A stretch of 21,570 bases of DNA from Clostridia bacterium (lineage in GTDB: Bacteria; UBA6262; WVXT01; JAUXBS01), in assembly GCA_030618495.1 (NCBI GenBank), contig JAUXDE010000016.1, positions 1 to 21,570 of the forward strand, given 5' to 3'. The position numbers were made by a program, and so were the translations under genes. The notes under the pieces were generated by a model. That model searched no databases. It had not been told where the DNA came from and saw only the letters and a program-made list of their open reading frames with translations. Shown here in pieces: positions 16,946 to 21,570 of this stretch; within the stretch, counting starts at the first letter, position 1, and each line of letters opens with the position of its first letter.

Positions 16946-17326
16946 TCAGTCCTCATGTTCGCATACAGTCTTATCGACCCCGTATCCCTTTCCGTCTCCC
17001 GGGTTGCATGTGCTTGCTCCTCCTTCAAGTGCACCTGACAACAATTGACTTACCACATCATCTATGCTCCCGGATATACCCATAATTGTCTTAATATTAC
17101 TTGACTTGAATAACTCCAGGGCGCGCATTCCCATCCCTCCGGCAACTATAGAATTTACCCCCATTTTGGACAAAAACTCAGGAATATAACCGGGTTGATG
17201 CCCCGGATTATTGATTTCTTCCTTGCTTATTACCTTACCATCATTAATATCAACGATAGTAAAAGACGGACACCTTCCAAAATGAGCGGACACTGAACCT
17301 TCATCCGTAGATATTGCTATTTTCAT
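16946..17326 (-). CDS. NifX/NafY-type cofactor-binding domain protein, paralogue
   Basis: 126 residues from ATG 17326, which has GAGGAGGAG upstream; an in-frame extension to 17419 would overlap the preceding gene and the hairpin. It shows MKIAISTDEGSVSAHFGRC, NPGHQPGYIPEFL, IVAGGMGMRALELFKSSNIK and GISGSIDDVVSQLLSG. The C-terminal tail CNPGDGKGYGVDKTVCEHED, with two Cys and one His, is a common extension in the anaerobe subgroup and could ligate metal. Together with 16553-16930 it probably carries an Fe-S intermediate between the ATPases and a target (inference). Confidence 0.9.
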   Translation of the reverse strand: MKIAISTDEGSVSAHFGRCPSFTIVDINDGKVISKEEINNPGHQPGYIPEFLSKMGVNSIVAGGMGMRALELFKSSNIKTIMGISGSIDDVVSQLLSGALEGGASTCNPGDGKGYGVDKTVCEHED

Positions 17327-17347
17327 TATACTCTCCTCCTCAACGCC

Positions 17348-17383
17348 GGGAAAAGAGCCAGGCATCAGCATGGCTCTTTTCCC
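17348..17383. terminator. Strong intergenic hairpin, possible attenuator or mRNA-processing site
   Basis: GGGAAAAGAGCCA (17348-17360) and TGGCTCTTTTCCC (17371-17383) form a perfect 13-base stem with a 10-base loop between the DUF5320-like gene and the first NifX-like gene. In the minus-strand transcript no U-run follows, so it is not a simple intrinsic terminator for that strand; on the plus strand GTTTTATTT follows. A partial stop or an RNA stabiliser that sets expression of the Gly-rich protein against the downstream genes is plausible. Confidence 0.6.
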
Positions 17384-17390
17384 TGCTGTT

Positions 17391-17747
17391 TTATTTCTCC
17401 TGCTTGGATTCTTTCTCAAGCGTACTGATATGCTCGTTCATCGCTTTGATTTCTTCTTCCATTCCTTTAACCTGATGTTTAAGCGCATCAGCCTCCTGCT
17501 GGGGACTCACATTGACTTCTCCATATGGCATTCCATATCCATAATTAGGATAAGCCATTCCGAAACCCCTACCAAATCCTCTTCCAAATCCTCTGCCGAA
17601 TCCTCCTCTTCCTCTTCCCCGGAAACCTAAACCTCTTCCCGGAATAGAATTTGTGTAACCCGGCACAGAATAACCTGCGCAGTAACCGGCCGCTCTACCG
17701 GTCATCGCTCCCTGTCCTGCAGGACCTGTCCTGTCGCCTCCTGGCAT
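17391..17747 (-). CDS. DUF5320-like Gly/Arg-rich protein with C-terminal coiled coil
   Basis: 118 residues from ATG 17747, picked for the perfect AAAGGAGGTG upstream; the frame extends to 17786 but that would run through the Fur box. It starts MPGGDRTGPAGQGAMTGRA and includes YCAGYSVPGY, then a stretch of GRGFGRGFGRGFG repeats (residues about 45-68) and a Tyr/Pro patch, ending in a charged helix from about 80 (QQEADALKHQVKGMEEEIKA) that should form a coiled coil. Such proteins are common beside NifX-like genes in anaerobes, with no established function that I know of. It is the first gene after the Fur box at 17776. Confidence 0.8.
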   Translation of the reverse strand: MPGGDRTGPAGQGAMTGRAAGYCAGYSVPGYTNSIPGRGLGFRGRGRGGFGRGFGRGFGRGFGMAYPNYGYGMPYGEVNVSPQQEADALKHQVKGMEEEIKAMNEHISTLEKESKQEK

Positions 17748-17775
17748 CTTAATCACCTCCTTTGTTATTATTATT

Positions 17776-17794
17776 GCTAATGACAATCATTTTC
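17776..17794. promoter_or_regulatory. Fur box upstream of the Fe-S assembly cluster
   Basis: GCTAATGACAATCATTTTC matches the 19-base Fur consensus GATAATGATAATCATTATC at 16 of 19 positions. It lies 29 bases upstream of the DUF5320-like ATG at 17747 and downstream of the fur stop, so iron-loaded Fur should repress the whole block that follows. No clear -35/-10 pair was found at this site. Confidence 0.8.
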
Positions 17795-17818
17795 ATTAAG
17801 AATTTAAATTTTTTTGTA

Positions 17819-18277
17819 CTATTTCCCTTTACTACAACTGTTACAGAGTCCATAAAAATGTATCTGATGCGATTTTATATTAAATTTGTGTTTCTTTGAT
17901 AAATTGGTTTCTGCCCGTTTTAAAAACTCCAGCTCCTCATCCACAAAATCATTATAATCAACTATTCTGCCGCATTCAGTACAAACAAGGTGGTGATGAT
18001 GTTCCTTGTTTTTGCCTTCTGTTAATTCATATCTCGTCTTTCCATCGCCAAAATCGAACCTGTGAACCAACCCCATATTTATCAATAAATCAAGTGTTCT
18101 GTATACGGTTGTCAAACCAACCCCCGGATATTTCTTATGAATGGATATATATATATCTTCAGCGCATAAATGCTTTGAACTACAACTAAGTTTATCTAAG
18201 ACAGCCTGCCTTGGAATAGTTACCCTGTATCCACATCCCCTGAATTTATGTTCCCAGCCGCATCCTTTTTGCGCCAT
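17819..18277 (-). CDS. fur: Fur-family ferric uptake regulator
   Basis: 152 residues. The winged-helix part contains PRQAVLDKLSCSSKHLCAED and GVGLTTVYRTLDLLINMGLV (recognition helix about 53-66). The metal part has HHHH at 93-96, CTEC at 99-102 and CNSC at 145-148, the two structural zinc CxxC pairs of Fur/PerR/Zur proteins. The N-terminus has two extra Cys (KGCGWEHKFRGCGYR) not usual in Fur. ATG 18277 has AAGGAG upstream. A Fur box overlaps its own leader, so autoregulation is expected, and another lies just after its stop. Iron is the likely signal given those boxes; a Zur or PerR role is less likely but not excluded. Confidence 0.9.
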   Translation of the reverse strand: MAQKGCGWEHKFRGCGYRVTIPRQAVLDKLSCSSKHLCAEDIYISIHKKYPGVGLTTVYRTLDLLINMGLVHRFDFGDGKTRYELTEGKNKEHHHHLVCTECGRIVDYNDFVDEELEFLKRAETNLSKKHKFNIKSHQIHFYGLCNSCSKGK

Positions 18278-18291
18278 ACCGTCTCCTTATT

Positions 18292-18310
18292 GGTAATGAT
18301 AACCATTGTC
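18292..18310. promoter_or_regulatory. Fur box in the fur leader
   Basis: GGTAATGATAACCATTGTC matches the Fur consensus at 16 of 19 positions and begins six bases downstream of the -10 box of the fur promoter, overlapping the likely transcription start. Binding would block fur expression. Confidence 0.85.
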
Positions 18311-18316
18311 AATACC

Positions 18317-18345
18317 ATTATATCATACACTGTATTATTTGTCAA
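18317..18345 (-). promoter_or_regulatory. Consensus sigma-70 promoter for fur
   Basis: On the minus strand TTGACA (18345-18340) and TATAAT (18322-18317) are separated by exactly 17 bases. The Fur box at 18292-18310 follows directly, giving a simple repressible promoter layout. Together with the identical core at 6415-6443 it indicates a bacterial host with a normal housekeeping sigma factor. Confidence 0.88.
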
Positions 18346-18404
18346 GCGGTTTTTAATTTATTACTGGGAATAGGAAGGAACATCGTACCCAGATGGAACA
18401 TCAA

Positions 18405-19286
18405 TTATCCAATTTCAGCCTGTTTTAAAATCTCAGGAACAATATCATCCCAGCCTAAAGACATTATGTGAACACCCTGGCACATGGGTTTTATCTCGCG
18501 AATAATACGAGCTGAGATTTCTACAGCTTTCTTTTTGCGGTCATCCTTCTTCGTTTCTTCCATTTCTTTGATTATCCCATCAGGAACAAAAACTCCCGCT
18601 ACATTTTCGTTCATGTACTTTGCCATTCCCGCGGATTTTAATACAACAATTCCTGCCAATACAGGAACTTTAAAGTTTGCCACCTTATTCATAAATATCT
18701 CATAATTCTTGGGCTCGTAAATAGCCTGTGACTGAAAAAACTTCGCTCCAGCATCTATCTTTTTCTCCATTTTTATTATCTGGAGTTCTACCGGTTCAAA
18801 CTCGGGAGTTACCACTGCACCACATAATAATTCCGGCTTGCCTTCGAGTTCATGCCCTGCTAAATCATACCCTTCATTCAATTTTGTCACTGCTTTAACC
18901 AACTGAACAGAATCAAGGTCAAATACGGGTTTTGATTCCGCATGATCTCCCAGTATTATATGGTCTCCTGTTATACATAATATGTTCTTAATCCCCAGCC
19001 TCCATGCGCTGATAATATCAGATTGCAAAGCTAACCTGTTACGGTCCCTGCAGGTTAACTGGAATACCGGCTCAATCCCTTCATCAGCAAGCAGGTGACA
19101 CACCGCCATGGAACCCAGCCTCATAACCGAACTTTGATTATCAGTAACATTTACCGCGCATACTTTATCTTTTAAATATTTTTTAGCTTCTTCCATCACC
19201 TTTCCGGTATCTGTTCCTTTTGGAGGAGCTATTTCACCTGTAACAATAAATTCTCCAGCGTTTAACGCTTCTTTCAACTTATTCAT
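18405..19286 (-). CDS. metF: Methylenetetrahydrofolate reductase
   Basis: 293 residues, the usual length for the MetF TIM barrel. It binds FAD and reduces 5,10-methylene-THF to 5-methyl-THF, the last folate step of the methyl branch of the Wood-Ljungdahl pathway and of methionine supply. Visible family marks are FIVTGEIAPPKGTD at the start, AVNVTDNQSSVMRLGS, QLTCRDRNRLALQSD, LCITGDHIILGDH, GAKFFQSQAIYEP and MCQGVHIMSLGWDDIVPEIL at the end. ATG 19286 overlaps the MetV stop (ATGA), with GGAGGAAGG upstream, so the two subunits are made together. A broken relative of its 3' third is at 8280-8527. No MetF-fused NADH module or RnfC2 gene is nearby, so the electron donor may be ferredoxin (inference). 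Confidence 0.93.
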   Translation of the reverse strand: MNKLKEALNAGEFIVTGEIAPPKGTDTGKVMEEAKKYLKDKVCAVNVTDNQSSVMRLGSMAVCHLLADEGIEPVFQLTCRDRNRLALQSDIISAWRLGIKNILCITGDHIILGDHAESKPVFDLDSVQLVKAVTKLNEGYDLAGHELEGKPELLCGAVVTPEFEPVELQIIKMEKKIDAGAKFFQSQAIYEPKNYEIFMNKVANFKVPVLAGIVVLKSAGMAKYMNENVAGVFVPDGIIKEMEETKKDDRKKKAVEISARIIREIKPMCQGVHIMSLGWDDIVPEILKQAEIG

Positions 19287-20011
19287 TTTCCTTCCTCCCG
19301 TATGGATGATATTATTCTTTTACCCGCCAGTGATTGAAACGTTGCCTTCCCACCATCTAGTTTTATATTACGCGGCCTGCTCCATTTAGCGTAATTTTTA
19401 GGCTCCCTGTACTGCTTTAAAGAATCGAGCTTACCAATACTTTTCAATCTGTCATAAATTAACTGCCATCCGCAGTCCTGTTCCTTATCAACTTCGCATT
19501 TACCATCCTTGGAACCGCCGCAGGGCCCATTCAAAAGACTCTTGGAACATAGTGTAACAGGACAGAGCCCCCCGGTATATTCCACAATACATTCCCCGCA
19601 TAATGAACAATATTCGGTAATAAAATCATCTGTTACAGTTTCACCACCGAAAATAGTATCACACCCGGCATGAATTAATTTACTTCCAGTTGCGTCCATT
19701 ACCGTATGTATCCCCTGTCCACAAGCTAAGACCAGGAAAGAATCTGCTACCCCTGTTTCTTTTTTATGTTTAACATTAAGCACTTCCTTTGTAAGAGCTA
19801 ATTTACAGAGACTTTTTCCGCTTTCCGTGGCTGCATATCCAGTAACTTTTACACCTTTCTCTTCTAAACGGACTTTCATCTCACTACATTCTTTTTCACC
19901 GCCTGAACGGCATTTTTCCGCGCAATTCCCGCATCCTATAACAAAAACTTTTTCTCCATCCTTCAAATGCTCAATAATTTCATCTAAAGGTTTCTGAATT
20001 GTTGCATGCAT
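19283..20011 (-). CDS. metV: MetV-type methylene-THF reductase partner subunit, copy 2
   Basis: 242 residues with the same Cys layout as the copy at 12744: VIGCGNCAEKCRSGG, GYAATESGKSLCKL, LACGQGIHTVMDAT, GCDTIFGGETVTDDFI, CSLCGECIVEYTGG and LCSKSLLNGPCGGSKDGKCE. It is directly coupled to metF, the classic metV-metF order of acetogens, so this is the functional pair. Compared with copy 1 it changes conservative positions and has a longer C-terminal tail (KRIISSIREEGK). A good AAAGGAGG-type site precedes ATG 20011. The Cys-rich C-terminus probably holds zinc and the N-terminus may hold an Fe-S cluster (family knowledge plus inference). Confidence 0.88.
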   Translation of the reverse strand: MHATIQKPLDEIIEHLKDGEKVFVIGCGNCAEKCRSGGEKECSEMKVRLEEKGVKVTGYAATESGKSLCKLALTKEVLNVKHKKETGVADSFLVLACGQGIHTVMDATGSKLIHAGCDTIFGGETVTDDFITEYCSLCGECIVEYTGGLCPVTLCSKSLLNGPCGGSKDGKCEVDKEQDCGWQLIYDRLKSIGKLDSLKQYREPKNYAKWSRPRNIKLDGGKATFQSLAGKRIISSIREEGK

Positions 20012-20043
20012 AGAAAATCCCTCCTTTTAAACTGTTAATCTCC

Positions 20044-20070
20044 CTTGTATGTTTTTTATACTCATACAAG
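20044..20070. repeat. Short hairpin between the thioredoxin-like gene and MetV copy 2
   Basis: CTTGTATG (20044-20051) and CATACAAG (20063-20070) form an 8-base stem in the 98-base gap. In the minus-strand transcript it follows a run of AAAAAAGGG and is not trailed by U, so it looks more like a processing or attenuation site than a terminator. The corresponding gap in the left-hand copy (13458-13517) does not share it. Confidence 0.4.
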
Positions 20071-20109
20071 AAACCCTTTTTTATTCCGCCAGGCTCCTAT
20101 TAAGGATTT

Positions 20110-20460
20110 TTATGATGAATTACCGAACTCCTTATCCAATATTTCCATTACCTGGGCGCTGCTTTGAATACTGGTCGTGGCTGCCACGACTTTTCCATTC
20201 CTGAAATATACCGTAAAAGGTAACCCCATAAAAGATGCGCATTCCGTTAAAGTCTTAATAAATTCCGCTGCGGGGATATCAAAATCCTGATCCCGGAACA
20301 CAACATTCGGATATTTATCTTCCAGTTCTTCCATAATGCCGTAAACAGGAATACACATCGGCCCCATTCTTCCGCAACAAACCATGACATTCTCATTGTT
20401 TTCAATTACTTTCTTAACATCTTCTTCTGTTTCAAGATGTTTTAAATTTGTGTCCAGCAT
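20110..20460 (-). CDS. Thioredoxin-fold protein lacking CXXC, copy 2
   Basis: 116 residues, roughly three quarters identical to the copy at 13518. Cys28-Cys29 and the block GRMGPMCIPVYGIM (30-43) are unchanged, as is GLPFTVYF with the cis-proline at 81; Cys74 in ECASFMG is also kept. Differences gather in surface helices and the C-terminal helix. Conservation of this unusual CC...MGPMC set in both copies, each directly before a MetV gene, argues for a selected function linked to MetV. GAAAGGAG lies before ATG 20460; the upstream insertion sequence may have replaced the original promoter. Confidence 0.75.
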   Translation of the reverse strand: MLDTNLKHLETEEDVKKVIENNENVMVCCGRMGPMCIPVYGIMEELEDKYPNVVFRDQDFDIPAAEFIKTLTECASFMGLPFTVYFRNGKVVAATTSIQSSAQVMEILDKEFGNSS

Positions 20461-20507
20461 TTACCTTCTCCTTTCAATAAAACCTGCATGAATTTCTTTT
20501 TATAAGT

Positions 20508-21570
20508 GTAACAGTTCAGGACTTTCTGGAGAAATCGGCTCATAAATTAAGAGAGGGTTTAAGGTGTACTTAGTCACTTTACCTCATTTCCCCCTGTTCC
20601 CAAATTATACCTCTTTCTTTTCTCCAATGTCAATCTTTTTAGTTCTGCTCTGCGCTTTAAGATTTCCTCCTTCCTGCCGGCATATACATCAGCCGGGCTC
20701 ACATTGTTAAGACTACTGTGCGGGGTATGGTTGTATTCCCATACCGCTTTCTTCAGAGCTTTCTGCAATTCATCCGGGGAACTGTAAACTATCAAGTTCA
20801 CGGTTTTGCTCTTAGTCGTCTTGTTGAACCTTTCTACCTTACCCTGTGTCTGAGGATGATACGGCCTGCCGAACCTGTGTTTTATCCCATGCACCCAGAG
20901 ATATTCAGATAATGTATCCCCCCTAAACCCGGGACCGTTGTCTGAAAGCAAAACCGGTGGAGGTTTAAGACTGTGCCCGAGCCTCTTTGCTTCTTCTATG
21001 GCTGATTCTATCGCATCACTGATGCTATACCCTGTTTCATCAAGCTTCAGTTCATCCGTGAGCACATACCGCGAATAATCATCTATTACCGGTATATACT
21101 TGTAATAGCCCCAGCTACGAATAAACATATTGGTGCCATCGCATTGCCACATCTCGTCGGACCTTGTTGTTTTCCTCTTGTATTCCTTTGCCGCCGGTAT
21201 TTCTTTCAGCGGCCGGGGCTCTATAAGGTTATACTTCTTCAGCAATCGGTAAACGGTCTTCTCCCCGACGGAGAAGCCCTTGTTGTCGGTTATATGCACC
21301 GCAATCAGCCGCGGCGTGAGTTCCGGGTGGTCCTTGGATACCTTGAGGATTGTCTCTTCTTCTTCAGGCAGTACCCTGTTCCACACTTTCCCCGGCGCCG
21401 TTGACCTTTTCTTCAAGCCAGATATTCCTTCCCTCTTATACGTCCCCCGCCAACCGTAATACGTTGACTCAGGTATACCAAGGGACACGAGAACGCTTCG
21501 TCTATTTTCGCCGAAAGCCTCTACTTTTTCTATGAGGTCCTTTATTTCTTTCGCCTTCATATGTATGTGC
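20508..21570 (-). mobile_element. Insertion sequence, IS481/IS3-like, cut by the right window edge
   Basis: An intact DDE transposase gene occupies most of it. The left boundary is tentative: TGTAACAGTTCAGG at 20508-20521 begins TG, as ends of this group do, and lies 66 bases outside the transposase stop. The opposite end would lie beyond 21570, so neither inverted repeats nor a target duplication can be checked. Confidence 0.5.
20574..21560 (-). CDS. DDE transposase, IS481/IS3-like
   Basis: 328 residues, complete. An N-terminal helix-turn-helix (GIPESTYYGWRGTYKREGIS, 29-48) and a second DNA-binding part (GFSVGEKTVYRLLKKYNLIE) precede the integrase core. The catalytic triad is Asp141 (WQCDGTN), Asp207 (LSDNGPGF) and Glu243 (QGKVERFN), with 35 residues between the second Asp and the Glu as in DD(35)E enzymes, followed by WEYNHTPHSSLNNVSPAD. 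A single frame is used, which is more like IS481 than the two-frame IS3 type. Nothing is broken, so it could be active. It is not the source of the remnants at 6565-7004, whose sequences differ. Confidence 0.92.
   Translation of the reverse strand: MKAKEIKDLIEKVEAFGENRRSVLVSLGIPESTYYGWRGTYKREGISGLKKRSTAPGKVWNRVLPEEEETILKVSKDHPELTPRLIAVHITDNKGFSVGEKTVYRLLKKYNLIEPRPLKEIPAAKEYKRKTTRSDEMWQCDGTNMFIRSWGYYKYIPVIDDYSRYVLTDELKLDETGYSISDAIESAIEEAKRLGHSLKPPPVLLSDNGPGFRGDTLSEYLWVHGIKHRFGRPYHPQTQGKVERFNKTTKSKTVNLIVYSSPDELQKALKKAVWEYNHTPHSSLNNVSPADVYAGRKEEILKRRAELKRLTLEKRKRYNLGTGGNEVK

Noticed and set aside
16553-17326. NifX-like genes and a NifU-like gene as evidence for nitrogen fixation
   Set aside because: No nifHDK, nifE, nifN or nifB is in the window, and these small domains are widespread in anaerobes that do not fix nitrogen.
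18361-18404. Possible terminator after metF from the repeated GGAACATC
   Set aside because: The two copies are direct, not inverted, and no stem with a U-run forms.

Overview
The window reads as a chromosomal stretch from a strictly anaerobic bacterium that uses folate-linked one-carbon (Wood-Ljungdahl-type) chemistry. The support is a MetF/MetV pair (plus a second MetV and a broken MetF), many Fe-S proteins, ferredoxin-fused MinD-type ATPases, a Fur repressor with consensus Fur boxes, two textbook sigma-70 promoters and strong Shine-Dalgarno sites. The lineage cannot be fixed from this sequence alone; an uncultured anaerobic phylum would fit. Almost every gene lies on the minus strand.

Layout from left to right. 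(1) Bases 1-6320: a large glutamate synthase subunit (gltB, cut by the window edge) is translationally coupled to an upstream gene that joins a degenerate KaiC/RecA-like domain to a PEP-synthase-type ATP-grasp domain. Both are read from a perfect TTGACA-N17-TATAAT promoter. (2) 6460-7020: a plus-strand scar in which the 5' piece of one transposase gene is joined to the 3' piece of an IS3-type one. (3) 7029-8159: an AT-rich membrane 4Fe-4S protein (NapH/NosR-like), followed by a frameshifted remnant of a second metF and a small inverted-repeat element. (4) 8613-12736: two MinD-superfamily ATPases with inserted ferredoxin domains, a DUF2099/methanogenesis-marker-8-like protein, an IscU/NifU-like scaffold gene split by a MITE-like element, and a SAM methyltransferase. 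(5) 12744-17747: MetV copy 1, a thioredoxin-fold protein without CXXC, a 2[4Fe-4S] ferredoxin, an MBL-fold hydrolase, an Mrp/NBP35 ATPase, a second methyltransferase, a Gly-rich zinc-ribbon peptide, two NifX-family proteins and a Gly-rich DUF5320-like protein. (6) 17776-18345: two Fur boxes flanking the fur gene. (7) 18405-20460: a second thioredoxin-like / MetV / MetF set, intact. (8) 20508-21570: an insertion sequence with an intact DDE transposase, running off the right edge.

Working model (inference): the block from 17747 down to 8613 is one or a few Fur-controlled transcripts for Fe-S or metal-cofactor assembly. Its ATPases, scaffold, NifX-like carriers and ferredoxin would load a target enzyme, and the embedded MetV and thioredoxin-like genes make methylene-tetrahydrofolate reductase the obvious candidate. 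The thioredoxin-like/MetV/MetF unit is duplicated. In the left-hand copy MetF was separated from MetV by the five-gene ATPase module and has decayed.

No rRNA, tRNA or CRISPR array was seen.
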